Below are positions 46,846-58,434 of a stretch of 64,000 bases of DNA, in pieces. Under the pieces are notes generated by a model. The model saw only the letters and a list, made by a program, of their open reading frames with translations. It was not told the DNA's origin and searched no databases. Where the stretch lies: positions 63,144,306 through 63,208,305 of the forward strand of contig OX465583.1 of assembly GCA_950022655.1 (NCBI GenBank), read 5' to 3'. Origin of the DNA: Alentia gelatinosa. Its lineage: Eukaryota > Annelida > Polychaeta > Phyllodocida > Polynoidae. The position numbers and the translations under genes were made by a program. Position 1 is the stretch's first letter, and the number at the start of each line of letters is the position of its first letter.

Positions 46846-46945
46846 AAGTGTATGACAACCACTCTCACTTCTCACCACCTCTTCATTATCGGTAATTCCG
46901 TATCCCGACCCCTGAAACTGACTGATGTCATTCTTCTCTAAGTAA
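46846..46945. repeat. ~97-bp direct repeat, left copy
   Basis: TATGACAACCACTCTCACTT through CCGACCCCTGAAACTGACTG and ATGTCATTCTTCTC. It recurs at 47270-47367 with about eight differences. A foldback-bearing element lies between the two copies. Confidence 0.9.
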
Positions 46946-46948
46946 TTA

Positions 46949-47275
46949 TATAGAACGTCTTGACCATGCTGTACAAGCTACAAAACGAGATGATAATTCA
47001 CGGTTCGTACGGAACGAGTTCCATACAAACCATGAATTATTATCGAGTTTTGTGGCTTGTACATGCATGGTAGGTCGTTCTATATTTAATATATACCCAA
47101 AATTTTAAAAGATCATCAATTTCATTTGGCTTATTAACCAATATTTTAATAAACATGTTTGGGAAGGTGGTCCGTATTTTCCTGTACGGACCAGTGGTCC
47201 GTACAGTATTTTTTTTTACGTTATATGGCGAAACAGTGCATATTTGCAGTATACGGCATGGGTATATAGTAAAGA
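46949..47275. mobile_element. Foldback element, copy 1
   Basis: 46949-47085 is a long hairpin (TATAGAACGTCTTGACCATG with CATGGTAGGTCGTTCTATA) whose arms include CTACAAAACGAGATGATAAT. It is followed by a second palindrome (GGTCCGTA / TACGGACC) and the end GCATGGGTATATA. A sister copy is at 60334-60670. Confidence 0.82.
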
Positions 47276-47367
47276 GTATGACAACCACTCTTACTTTTCA
47301 CCACCTATTTATTATTGGTAATTCCGTATCCCGACCCCTGAAACTGACTGATGTCACTCTTCTCAAT
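47270..47367. repeat. ~97-bp direct repeat, right copy
   Basis: See the left copy at 46846-46945. Both are in the same orientation, flanking the foldback element. Confidence 0.9.
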
Positions 47368-47466
47368 TCACATGTTCATGATAATACATATTGGAACTGA
47401 TCGTCACGTCTGCATTGATGTACACTAGGTCTGGATGACGATAGTTCATATCGTGCGTGTACCTAT

Positions 47467-47662
47467 AGACCCGTTTTCATTGGCCGGCGAAAAGAGTGTG
47501 GACTTTTGTATTCTCTTCATAGACCATTTCCATTGGCCATCACCGATATACAGTCAGGAACCACCGAGGGACCTTTAGCACTGCTGACGCAAAATATGAA
47601 TAGGCTATTAGGAGAACACAAAATATCTCCACCCTTTTCGTCGGCCAATGGAAACGGGTCCT
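47467..47662. mobile_element. Short MITE with GACCCGTTTTC termini
   Basis: AGACCCGTTTTCATTGGCCG at the left and GGCCAATGGAAACGGGTC at the right. The interior GATATACAGTCAGGAACCAC matches the sister copy at 25117-25312. Confidence 0.88.
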
Positions 47663-47929
47663 ATGTGGCGGTTAGTGTCACTGGGCTTGACTACCTCAGG
47701 CTGTTAAGATAATTCATAAGTGCGTAATTATTGATTTCCTTCAGCAGTCTATGAGCCACAGATGACGCATAGTTTTACAGACTCATGAACTGCTCACTAC
47801 CTGCTCAGAGCTAGGACATACCATGCTTTCCGAGCAGCTCAAAATGGTGTCAATTCTGTGCTGAGCATGCCTTGACTATCTACAGCATGCAGCGGCATCG
47901 TAAGAGAGAACTGCATCGAGATCCATAGC
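47663..47929. other. Non-coding
   Basis: Nothing recognised. Confidence 0.4.
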
Positions 47930-48200
47930 CACGGAAAATATGCCATGAGTTCTGGTTGGCTACATAATCTCACTCCGCTTTGCATCGTGAGATTACTCCA
48001 TAACCAAAACTCATGACATATTTCCAGTGGCTATGGAGCCAGTGCGGTTCAGATTTGATCTCACCCCTATTATTGACTAATTGGATAACATTTGTAACAT
48101 CATCCCTATTGAGTATATTTTTTAAATACTCCATGGGCGTCGAGTACGAGTTCACAATGTTAAGTGCATAGGGGATATTACTAGGGGTGAGAAAACATGC
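47930..48200. mobile_element. GGGGTGAGA-family element with subterminal hairpin
   Basis: The left half is a hairpin (GCCATGAGTTCTGGTTGGCT against AACCAAAACTCATGACATAT). The right half has TTGATCTCACCCCTATTATT, ATACTCCATGGGCGTCGAGT and the end ACTAGGGGTGAGA. It has the same layout as 21476-21710. Confidence 0.8.
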
Positions 48201-48722
48201 CATTCCGCATTCTCCTCCCACTAAAAACAGGGATGGTGGATGTGTTAGATATGCAGTTAAGTGGTGGAGCATGTGTGAGGGAACGAATGCAGCTAGAGTT
48301 GTTTATAGAGGGAAGCCAATATTATCATATCGTGTGGAGCGGTGAAGCCAACTACTTCGGGGTTTGAAGCCAGTCTTGTTGGTCAGGCTGGCATCCTCTC
48401 CCCAACCTGAAGTCACCATGCAGCAGGGGGTAGGTGTTGTTCTATGAAAGCTGAAGGATCATAGAGGTTAATATATCAAGCATTATGTTTATAGGCCTAC
48501 CTCCGGTTGGCGTTGTGCTATAAGCAGCTGAGCCATTTCAGTGGCTGCAGATGTGTCCCATGAACGGGGGCTGGTGTGTATGGCTAATATAAAAGAGGTA
48601 CTGGACAATCAGATTATTGTCTTTATGAATCTATTCTATTTTATCTTTTAGCGATATATTTTGAATATTTTAGATCCACTCTGATTTGAGTGCATCACTA
48701 AAGAAGAAACCAATAAATTTTG

Positions 48723-48990
48723 GTCAAAATCATTGTTCTCCATGAGTTTGATGCGGAGCAATATGAATGAGACGAAGCCGAGTGAATATCAAGTAGCATT
48801 CTAAAGAGTTGGAGAGGAACAACTTTGATCAAAACAAATTGCTTTCTGTATATATCTCACCCCTGTACAGACTAAAAGAATGGACGTTTTACAAGATATA
48901 GATCATAACTGGCATACTCGTAGGGGCATGGAGAACGAGTTCCCAATGTTAAGTGACAAAAAACACCAGGGGTGTGATAAATTCTTGTTC
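48723..48990. mobile_element. Inverted copy of the 18118-18388 element
   Basis: It reads in reverse relative to 58623-58911: CATTGTTCTCCATGAGTTTG at the left and CCCAATGTTAAGTG then CCAGGGGTGTGATAAA at the right. Confidence 0.8.
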
Positions 48991-49317
48991 TTCATATTCC
49001 TATTTTGTTTCTATATTTTTGAACCATGGAAGATGATGGTTACAGTTTGCAAGGACTACAGGAATACCATTTGCATAGATAAGTCTTTATTATACTTAAG
49101 AGGATAGTGAGAATCGAGACTCCCCATTAATCTGTGGCTCCGTTCCGTTTCTCATGACTAGGTGAGAATGTGATACCACACTCTCTGGTGTTGAACATTG
49201 ATATGGAAAATGTAGGTCTATAAAATGACGTACCACAGCAAGCAACATTGCCATTGGTGACATACTAGCAAGATTGTCATTAGTAACAGACTAGTAGGTT
49301 TACGGACATTTTGTTTA

Positions 49318-49990
49318 TTATCATATACCTATTGCCGAAATACTACCTGCTGCTAAGGGTGCAGGATAATGTCTTTGTAGGTGAATAAAATGGCGGGCTT
49401 TTTGCATTTTGTCCTATAACTACGACCCTCCGCCTGTGGCGTTGGGCCATAGTAATATAGGGCAAAAGACCTCAAACGGCAATCGCTACGGGCTTACTAA
49501 CTACGTTTACTCTTATTATCATGATAAGCAGGCACAGAATGGATAAAATATAGTCATGACCTGAGACTACCAATCACTGGAGCCATCATTTACACCCCGG
49601 ATTAAAAAAATTATCTCATTTGTATTATAGTTTCGCTAATGAAGAAAATGGATAAATCCTGGATCAGCCATAAAAGCGATATATCATGAGAAAATAGAGT
49701 TACTGAGTTTGTAGGGTTGGCAATTTGACGTCCTTTGACTAAGAAATATGGCCCGAAACCACAGGTAAGAAGGCCCTATTTTTGAGTGAAAAGACCGAGA
49801 ATAGCCATCCCCTACAGACTCAGTTACAATGTTCTCTTAATACTATACACCTCCTAATCATTTAAGACGTCTTTTTTTAAATTTACTGCTCCACGAAACC
49901 ACTGCCATTCACTATAACCCGCTATCACAGCGGGCGCGAACATTATATATATACTACACCCCTAGCAGCGGGCAGTATTTCATATACATG
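49318..49990. mobile_element. Two copies of a CTACCCGCTGCTAGGGGTGT-type element
   Basis: 49325-49520 (plus orientation: GAAATACTACCTGCTGCTAA, CCTCCGCCTGTGGCGTTGGG, GGGCTTACTAACTACGTTT) and 49740-50000 (inverted: CTACACCCCTAGCAGCGGGC). Relatives are at 58937-59240 and 63100-63735. No coding content. Confidence 0.78.
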
Positions 49991-50145
49991 TTCGACCATA
50001 GGTGTATAGTAAAAGATATAATTTAAAAAATCAAGGCTTGGACTCATTCAAACACTAAAATGACGTACGGCATTTAGGTCATGGAGGTAGTGTGATTCAT
50101 TGAGTAGGAGTGTAGACTGCTGATTGAGCTGGAAAATCTACTTAC

Positions 50146-50250
50146 GGGGAGGATGCGGAATGAACAAGTCAAGTTCTCGGAGACGATCATGACAGCGGCG
50201 GCGTTGTCGAACTCTCCGCAGTAGTTAGGAGCGCTGAAGAGCGTCACCAG
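50146..50250 (-). CDS. PP1 catalytic subunit-like phosphatase, exon with [11 protein letters not shown]
   Basis: A 105-base exon, phase 0 at both ends, encoding 35 residues from LVTLF to RILP. It holds the invariant [11 protein letters not shown] loop of PP1-type Ser/Thr phosphatases, with the Tyr equivalent to human PP1 Tyr272. Acceptor CTCCCTTGCAG and donor CCCC|GTAAGT are both strong. It follows in frame from the exon at 51199-51237. The PP1 segment LMCSFQILK reads LTCSFRILP here, so Met290 is Thr while Leu289, Cys291 and Phe293 are kept. Reading through the donor would add 23 residues and stop at 50074. Splicing to a further exon is more likely, but that exon was not found. Confidence 0.92.
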
Positions 50251-51198
50251 CTGCAAGGGAGAGGAACCATCGTCAGTATCCAAGTCAAGTCAGTCACAAG
50301 TCAATAACAGGGATGCCTTTCACAATCGATCATTACGATATACAGTATTTCTATACGGCATTTAGCCTATGACCCATGGGGGCTGCCCCCCCCCACCCCC
50401 GAGTAGGTGTTCTTCACTAATGGAGGTGCAAAAGTAGGTATTCTTCACTAATGGGGGGTGCAAAAAAGGTGAGTGAAAATTGGGAAATGTCACAACTCTA
50501 GCCTTGCTCACATATTTATATAAAGTGTTCCATGTGAAAAATATCATGTCCTGGGATTAATCATTATCTCATCCTGCTCTGGGATGGATGTAGGGAGTTA
50601 AGGCAACCATGGTGGAACATTGAAAGGCAGTTGAATTGCATAAGAGCAAAGAGCCATAATATAGATATGTCCCCGCAAGGGGCCTGCCATACTGCTAGCC
50701 ACCTAGTGACTGCTTCATGAACTAACAATGGATTTATCCCCTATACACCTATGGGCGACCACACTGTGGTTACACCATGCTACAGGGGGTGGCATAACTT
50801 AAGTTTACCTCCCAAGGCTGACGTTTACTACCCAAGGTTGACGTTTAGACCGATCAGATCGTCTCTTACAAAATTCATATGTAAAGTACAGTGAGGAGAA
50901 AACATAGAATGTCAAGTTACTCGATAAGCGTCGTGATGAACGGTTGATATTTCAGGTACTTCAAATGGCTAAATTCAGATTCAAAGAAGGTGTGATGCCT
51001 ATAAAGATGAGATAAACACTTCCAAATAAGGAATAAACATTAAGAAACATTCAAAGATAATTTTTGCAAAATTATAAATATTGATATTTAGCTACAATTA
51101 CGCAACATCAAAGTAATAATTAAGGAATACGTGTCTCCACGTTCAATCAATAAATGCCTCGATTCTAGACTAATTAGTGATAGCAGTGTGATTCTTAC

Positions 51199-51237
51199 TT
51201 TTCTCTTCTGGAAGAATTGATACCCGTCTTCTACGAC
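51199..51237 (-). CDS. PP1 catalytic subunit-like phosphatase, 39-base microexon
   Basis: Thirteen codons, VVEDGYQFFQKRK, matching PP1 residues 250-262 (VVEDGYEFFAKRQ in human PP1). Acceptor GTATCTTTCAG and donor AAAA|GTAAGA are clear, both in phase 0. Phe257 and Arg261 of the RVxF docking region are retained. It was found only through its splice context, being too short for an ORF scan. Confidence 0.92.
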
Positions 51238-51640
51238 CTGAAAGATACAAAGACAACAATGCGTTTGATGAAAACAAGCCAGATCGAGAAAGCCAATACT
51301 CGTTTCAAGTTTTCCTCAAGAAGAATTCTTGGTTAATATTACAGGGTAGATTCTACTTCCGATGGAACTCATTACAAACCAATAAAATTACCAAGCTCGA
51401 TGAAATCGATTAATTGCAAAACCAAACCAAGAAACGTGCAATCGATATTGATAGGCCATGCTAGAATTCCTTATTGATAAAGTCTAATTTGGTCCCATTA
51501 ACGTCTGCCGCGTGTTTCTTAATCATTTGCTGGAAACTCAACAAGGGATACTAAGTTACAAGTCTGTGATTTTCAGCACTTAAGGTGACAGACTATGGTA
51601 GGTCTAAATTTCTATCGTAGTAGGTGCACGCCGGGCCTAA

Positions 51641-52042
51641 AGCCGGGCCCCCACCTACCACGATGGTCTACGACATACTTCCCGATGCCTACGATTTGAA
51701 ATACCCAATTCCTGGCCTATCGGGAGGTCCCCGATAGCTCCAAATCGTAGACATGGTTTGAAATCATAGAGCTGTGAATCATACTCGCTGACCACGATAT
51801 CTTCCCGATAGGCTACGATACCCTACGACAGGCTACGAAATTTCCAACATGTTGGAAGTTATCGGGACCTCTATGATGGACGTTTTCAATCGCAGCCTAT
51901 CGTGAGCTGTCGTAGATGGAATCGCAGAAACCTGTTCCACCTACAACGATTTTGGCTGACCTCACGATAGAATCGGAATGGTGTCGGGAAGGCCGTCGTA
52001 AGGCCAATCGGGACCAGAATCGTGGTAGGTGGGGGCCCAGCT
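51641..52042. mobile_element. Full-length MITE with AGCCGGGCCCCC termini and TAA duplication
   Basis: Flanked by TAA at 51638-51640 and 52043-52045. Ends AGCCGGGCCCCCACCTACCA and, inverted, AGCTGGGCCCCCACCTACCA. 402 bp with several internal CTACGA/TCGTAG repeats. It inserted exactly at the TAA next to the right end of another MITE (about 51604-51637, family of 43678). Related fragment at 7020-7162. It sits in the 12.5-kb PP1 intron. Confidence 0.92.
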
Positions 52043-53100
52043 TAAGGCAACGTATGCAAGCACGCTCTAATAAAGTGTGGGGAAACGCGCCCAGTCCTCT
52101 TCCCCGACACTCAGAGTGGTAGTAGGAGTTTATCACGTGAGTTTACTAATTCGTTGGTTGGCTGCCAGCTCAGTGTCCTCGTTGAAGTAACAGGCGGGCT
52201 GGCAGGCTGCAGAGAGAGGCCCACTATTATAGTTACCCAACACGAGAGGAACACATCCATTAGGTCTACATTAGCCCAACAAAGGATTTAATTCCCCGGC
52301 CGCTAAGGTCAGGAGGTCCATCCCCCACCTACACTCACCCACAGAGGGTAGGCACTTGAAGCTCGATGGTGGGTGGAGTAGTGTAGCACAGAATTATCCT
52401 ATTTAGAGCTCCTCTAGGAGTTGTAAATCGCTATGTCTCTAAACGTACATATTATTCGGCTGCAAAGCGGAGGCCACTGGTGGAAGAGTTTCAGCAGTGA
52501 ACGAGCAGTTAAACATTAACATATTGTTGCTATGTTTTGATGAAAATTCATTCATTCTGTCTCTTCTGTCGCTTCCTCGTGGAGGTGTGCGTAAAGTGTA
52601 GACTCTGCGGAAAAAAATTCTACATCATATTGTTGCTTTGTTGCTGCTAGCTTCGCCAGGCGGTTTGCTGGTTCCTGTATCTACAGACAATCCTGATTAC
52701 GATATTATGTATGATATATTATTTACTATATTTCAATACTTGTTATCGAGAGTTCTGGTCTATACATCCCTATCGTGATCAGTCAGGTTGGTTTTTATAC
52801 GAAGAGATTAAGTCATCTAAATTGCCCGTATTTATAAGTGCCAAAATGACTGCATTAAGAAAGTCGCCATTTTGAAGAAGCTCCTCCCTGTTTTTATGTT
52901 TATTGTATGGCAGCCATGTTGTGAATGCCAAGTTTACCTCATTATCGCTCACTCTAGTTCCCGGTCTGCCCACATGGGGACAGAGTGCGCTAACACGACA
53001 CCTGAGTTGTCTGTGACAAGAGCGGCCCCCCTGGCCTGTCTAAAAAACCCATTGATTATTACCTATTCCTACTGACCTTACGCGATACGTTCACTTATTA
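52043..53100. other. PP1 intron sequence, no gene seen
   Basis: No coding signal or clear repeat on either strand. Confidence 0.5.
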
Positions 53101-53363
53101 TAGGGCACAAAGTGATTGCTAGTTCCAACATCCTCCACCAGGAAATTATAATATAGCACCACTGTAGTCGTGGGACAACCACTATTTTCTGCTGTCATAA
53201 TCTATAGTTAATATGATTGTAAGATGAGGCTAAAACCTTTAAATGGCAAACCAAAAAGTGTTTTAATAAAATCCATTGCAAACTGGGACCACCACCTGGT
53301 GTTTTGTTTAGCATCAGAAAGGGGGGAGAGGCCGCTTCCATAACACAATAGCTATGTGCCCTA
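53101..53363. mobile_element. MITE with TAGGGCACA termini, copy 3 (inverted)
   Basis: TAGGGCACAAAGTGATTGCT at the left and ACACAATAGCTATGTGCCCT at the right. It shares CACCTGGTGTTTTGTTT and ACCAGGAAATTATAATA with the copies at 14305 and 32775, in opposite orientation. Confidence 0.9.
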
Positions 53364-53479
53364 TACACCTGTGCAAATTTTTCTTACTGACCAAAGCTCC
53401 CAAATTGTGAAAATGATGTAGGACACAGTGTGCCGTACACTGTTGTACAGCCCTTTCTCCGTACCCAAATTGTACGATT

Positions 53480-53822
53480 AAAGCGACCCACATCATCCCT
53501 GAATCTCATTGGCGTACAGAAAAGCAGGGATGCCAGTTTTCAATGTTTCCATTGAAATTAATGTTTTCGTTTTCAGAATGAAAATATAATTTCTCGTGTA
53601 ATATTGATATTCGTGACATAATCACCCATTGAGTATTTTTCCTTAACGGCGATTAAAGGTAATTACTTATGAATCTAAAATATTTAAAGGTGTATGATAA
53701 AAAAAAACACGACCAGGCACTTTATCTGATAATCATTACTCACTCCCGAATTCGTAAATACGCCCCTCCAGCCGAACGGCTAGAGAGCAAGTATTTGCTG
53801 AGCCGGGAAGTTATCGGATGAA
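53480..53822. repeat. Dispersed-repeat fragments
   Basis: 53510-53640 (GGGATGCCAGTTTTCAATGT, AATTTCTCGTGTAATATTGA, TCACCCATTGAGTATTTTTC) is the inverse of 55560-55680. 53735-53820 matches the foldback at 24430-24515. Confidence 0.8.
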
Positions 53823-54338
53823 ATGCTCGGTCAGTTTTCCCACTATACCTACTATAAGTTGTCCTGTACAACTATACATGTCCAAATGTTGTTCATTGAA
53901 CGGTTAAGGAATTTGCAGTGGTGTTATATATGGCTTTTTTCTACACCATCGAGTATGTCAGATCATAAGAGCGTACCTGGGACCTGTTTCAATAGTTTTG
54001 TGACATTAGGCCTAGACAGACATCAACAGCGACACCAACAGTGCAAGCAACAGTGGAAAAAGTTTTGTTGGGTTTCAAAATGCACGTCACAGTTGATGTC
54101 AAATATCAGCGGATTGGAGCGGCCAATTTTCTTCATATTTGGAACGGTTATAGGTTATATGTATTCCTTACTTGTATTTAAGTTTCATTGCTTACGGGAA
54201 GTGTCTAGTACTTTTGAAACCTTACACACTACGTTTGGGGTCTGTCTTGTCCTAAGTGCCGCAACTTGTGTTGATCTGTCCATATGGTGTCACAGACGTA
54301 GACATGTCACGAAACTACTGGAACAGGTCCCTGTATAG
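53823..54338 (+). CDS. Unrecognised 171-codon ORF with two hydrophobic segments
   Basis: The longest unassigned frame in the window. The first in-frame ATG lies at the edge of a dispersed repeat, so a later start (for example MSDHKSVPG, about residue 45) is at least as likely. Two hydrophobic stretches, roughly residues 102-118 (IFFIFGTVIGYMYSLLV) and 136-154 (TTFGVCLVLSAATCVDLSI), suggest a small membrane protein. It lies inside the large PP1 intron on the opposite strand, so it could be a nested gene, a terminal exon or chance. I do not recognise a family. Confidence 0.25.
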   Translation: MLGQFSHYTYYKLSCTTIHVQMLFIERLRNLQWCYIWLFSTPSSMSDHKSVPGTCFNSFVTLGLDRHQQRHQQCKQQWKKFCWVSKCTSQLMSNISGLERPIFFIFGTVIGYMYSLLVFKFHCLREVSSTFETLHTTFGVCLVLSAATCVDLSIWCHRRRHVTKLLEQVPV

Positions 54339-55440
54339 ACCTATTTCATGCATGAACGTATGAACTTATGTTTACATGCAATGTCTGTATTGTGTATCAT
54401 CTTTGACTTGTCCGTCATTTTTCTGTGACTCTTGTATGGAGGAGCACCACACCAGGCAAGTGCAGTAGTCGTAGATTTTGTTTATTGAATTTTAACAATA
54501 AGAAAAAAAAGGAATTTAAGCAAAACCTTCGAGCCAGAAAAGAGATGAGGAAAACTGTAAGAATTGAACATTCCTTGTCTAGAAATATTCATTTGAGTTA
54601 TATGAAAACGTCTATACATTGGCAAATATGTAATTAGCGTAGCTATGATCAATGAAGCTGAAATGTGTCACAAAAGATTTACAAATGTTTCTTTTGCCAT
54701 AATAATAATTTGGCATTATGCGTCCTTGCTTCCAGGATTCCTCATGTAGGGGTATTTTAGGATTATTAGGTCTTATTCCAACTTTAAAAGGTCATTGTCG
54801 TTAATCTTGTTTTATTGAGCTCATTTACCCGAGAGGAGCGCTGACCGAGGTGTTGTTATTGCTGTTATTACTATTAAAACGTGTGTTTTTATGGAGTAGT
54901 TGATGTTTGTGTATGAGTTCTGGTGTGGATAGCTAGTTGGTGCATCAGAGTATAGTGGTAATTTCTTTATATGATAAGTCATCTTTCCTACAGCCACCAT
55001 TTGACCTTGTTTGCTATAAGTATATAATTTTCTATTACTTCCACTATAGTGAAATAAATAAATCAAACAATCAAACCGAAAATATAATTTGGTTGATACA
55101 TCCAAAATGGTGCGGGGAAAGGAGTGGATAGATGGGTTTGAATAGTATGAATGACATCTGTGCAGCTAGTTGTTTGTGGTTGTTTGAGGAAGGGAACATA
55201 ACATGATGCAAAGCCTAGAGGACCTAGACTAGCTAGGTGTAGACCTCAAGAAGAAAGAAGTATGAACTCACAGATGTGATTGGCTGTTAAAGCAACAACA
55301 AATGAGGATTGAACAGTCTCGTTCTGTTTTGCCGCACATGCCAGGAGGGCCGCTCATGTCACTAACAACTCAGGTGTCATGTCAGAGCATCCTGCCCCAT
55401 GTTTTTAATGCACCCCAGCAGCGGTATGTAACTCTAGTTA
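54339..55440. other. PP1 intron sequence, no gene seen
   Basis: Only short frames. Nothing recognised. Confidence 0.45.
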
Positions 55441-55464
55441 TTTCAATAATGGGTATATAGGAAT

Positions 55465-55735
55465 GTATATTATCTCACCCCTGGTATTATCTCCACCCCA
55501 CTCCCCATAGAAAGAAAATTTGGAACTCGTATCTAACGCCCATTTAGGAAAAATACTCAATGAGTGATTATGTCACGAATATCAATATTACACGAGAAAT
55601 TATATTTGCATTCTGAAAACGAAAACATGAATTTCAATGGAAACATTGAAAACTGGCATCCCTGAACTTTTCTGTACACCAATGATATTCAGGGACGATG
55701 TGGGTCAACCTAATGCAACACTTATGGACGACCTT
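55465..55735. repeat. GGGGTGAGATAA-family fragment joined to another dispersed repeat
   Basis: TATCTCACCCCTGGTATTAT at the left, then the segment inverted relative to 53510-53640, then CAGGGACGATGTGGGTCAAC. Confidence 0.75.
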
Positions 55736-57107
55736 ATGGATGGTTAAGACTGTCTGAGAGAACAAACTTGAATATTATTAAATTATAACCCTTAAACGAG
55801 GTAGAGAAAAGGGTTTTCATGTGCAAGCCTAGATTATTAAACAGGCCCCTGGTGCTAGGTGGCACAGCAATGACACATGTAGACTGGTTCCCTGCCCCAA
55901 TGAACAATGGGACAGGTAACGCCCCGCGAGAGCAACATGTGATAGACCTTGAACATCCGCTGGTTCCCTGTTGATTTGCAGTGGCAAGGAGAACTAGTAC
56001 AACCTCTCTCCCTCCCAAAGTTCCCCAAATAATTTACTGACACTTGTTTATAATGGGCGATGATACAAAATGAAATAATATCAACCTTTCAAAAGATAAA
56101 AGATAACTTATTAGAATGCTTCTTTAAGAAAATAACAGCTCTCGCCACACCCTCTAGTGGGGAACCAGCGTAAAATCCAACAAGTTTCTGTCCAACTGAA
56201 TGCAATCCCGCAATGCACCAGAAAAAGGGTGGTAGTTCCCTGGCCTAATATGTGACTGCACATTGGCCAGGCTTCCAGGCTAGGACACGTGGGAACCAGC
56301 GAAGTTACCAGGCAGAGCTGGTGCTCGGTTGGTGTAGCAGAGCCTAGGTCATGGTAGGCCGGGGCATGGGTCATGCTGGGTAAATACTTCCATAGATACT
56401 GCATGCTATCATTGTCAGACACAATCACAGAGGGACTTCATAAGACAATGGATGCATGCCAGTTCAGATCTCTATATTTGTTATGATAAAGTAGGTCCAG
56501 CAAGAAGGGAATAGTTCTATATTCTTTATTATCCATCATATATAAAGTCCCCATTGGAAATGTGTATAAACCACTACCCATTATTTAAGAACTGTCAGAT
56601 AAAAATCCATAGTATACGGCTTCAAAGCAATTGTTATACGGAAAAATAGTCCTTTTGTGATATATTCCCTATATTGATATACATTTAAGTATGACAATTC
56701 CTCGTTTAAGTTTCTTCGAGAAAATGGGTAATAAAATAAATACAGCAAACGATGGCTATGTGAACAGGCGGCTTTGTAAACCACTCTAGGTTAACATCGT
56801 AAGACGCTTGCTAATCGCATTCGTTCGGATATTACTACGCGTCTAGTCCTCGGAGATTTCGGCTACTTGTATCTGAAGCCAGTTAATAATGTGCATAGAG
56901 TACAGGAAGATTTGCAAGTTTCATATTTCTAATAAACAATCTTGCCATCACACCCACCGTTCACACTCTAGGGGTGATTGTTTTGTGTCTCTGTACATGA
57001 GGCCGCACTCGGCCGTGTTTGTCCAAGCGGCCGTTTTACTAGACAGTACAACGTTAGGCGCTGCTGACGGGAAACACCTGGATTGGAAGTGCACTCCCAG
57101 GGGGAGC
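55736..57107. other. PP1 intron sequence
   Basis: 56800-56890 (TCGGCTACTTGTATCTGAAG) is a fragment of the foldback family at 23421. No gene recognised. Confidence 0.45.
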
Positions 57108-57490
57108 TAACATCCATGTCGTAAAAAAACATCCATGTCGTAAAAGGACATTCTATCGTAATCAGACAGCCATGTCGTAAACAGACAGCCATGTCGTAAA
57201 CAGACATCCATGTCGTAAACGGACAGCCATGTCGTAAACAGACACCCATGTCGTAAACAGACACTGGTGTCGTAAACAGACACTGGTGTCGTAAACAGAC
57301 ATCCATGTCGTAAACGGACATCCATGTCGTAAACGGACACCCATGTCGTAAACGGACTTCCATGTCGTAAACGGACTTCCATGTCGTAAACGGACACCCA
57401 TGTCGTAAACGGACATCCATGTCGTAAACGGACACCCATGTCGTAAACGGACATCCATGTCATAAACTGAGATCCATGTCGTAAACAAAC
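57108..57490. repeat. Minisatellite, 19-bp unit, about 20 copies
   Basis: The unit is ACATCCATGTCGTAAACGG with variants CACCC, CAGCC, CTTCC and CTGGTG. Since 19 is not a multiple of three and the unit has no stop on the minus strand, all three minus frames stay open and give long repeated RLRHGCPFTTWMSVYDM-type frames. These are artefacts. It lies within the 12.5-kb PP1 intron. Confidence 0.96.
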
Positions 57491-58033
57491 ATGACAATAC
57501 ACCGTCGCCTGCTACCATCTTATAGGTAGGTGATGGATAGGACCACATCTCACCAGGGAACAGCGTCCTATAGCCGAGGGTCACGTGACTAAATCAGGAG
57601 CAGCTCACCACGCGGCGCCACTGTCTGCCGAAATGGACCCACGCCCCACGCTGGTTCCCCTCGCCATCGTCGTGCCTACGATTAGCGAAGGTACAATACT
57701 CCTGGAGTTTCGAGGTACTTTGAGGGGCATTGTAATGGGTAGAGTGTGTGTGGGTGCATGTTAGTGTGGCTCACTCTCACCAGACGGCGTCGTATATATA
57801 TGCTTCACTGATCTGCAAGCAAACCTTGACCCTCCATCCTGTACCACAGAGTACTGTACCTGCGCTAGTCGTAGGATAGAGATAGTCTTTTACTTTTCAG
57901 GCCGCAAGGCTAGTTTTCTTGCGGGATGTAATTCCACTTTTCGAATATTGTCTTTTCATCTATGATAATTCATTTAAGTGACCAATGTGTTGGAGATTAT
58001 GGCCGTTCTTATCTGAAGCGAGTTTATATTGTA
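57491..58033. other. PP1 intron sequence, no gene seen
   Basis: AAATGGACCCACGCCCC near 57630 and TATATATATGCTTCACTG near 57793 look promoter-like, but nothing follows. No call. Confidence 0.4.
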
Positions 58034-58434
58034 TTTCTTAAGCACCATTCGTCATTAGCAAATGCCATGCTCTTACATTTTAAAAGATCTGCAACTCGAT
58101 TGATTGATGTAAAATAGTTCCAAATTGCCTGTGAGGTGGCAGCAAACAAGAAATTCAGTGAAGCCTTACAAGAAAGAAATAGTTCCACCAATTTTTATAT
58201 TTGTGATTTGATATACTTTGTTCTATTATTCGTTCTTACCAGATACAGTATTATTATCCCATTTCTCAAATATATAGTAACATTACAGCATTTTATGAAG
58301 TTCTGATTTCCAATCAATCGCCACTCAAAGGGCTCGATGACGTTTTGGGGACTTTTTTCCCGTAATCTCCTACTTGCAAATAACACACACCCGATACGTT
58401 TTCTGTGGAGACTCTGTAATCGGTGGTTGATAAA
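58034..58434. mobile_element. Inverted-repeat element, TTTATTACCCACC family
   Basis: Left end TTTCTTAAGCACC, right end TGGAGACTCTGTAATCGGTG then GTTGATAAA. It is preceded by CTTATCTGAAGCGAGTTTAT, as in other family members. Confidence 0.65.

Noticed and set aside
56968..57584. Three overlapping minus-strand ORFs of 131-155 codons with RHGCPFTTWM repeats
   Set aside because: They come from a 19-bp minisatellite with no stop codon in any minus frame. All three frames show the same 19-residue period.
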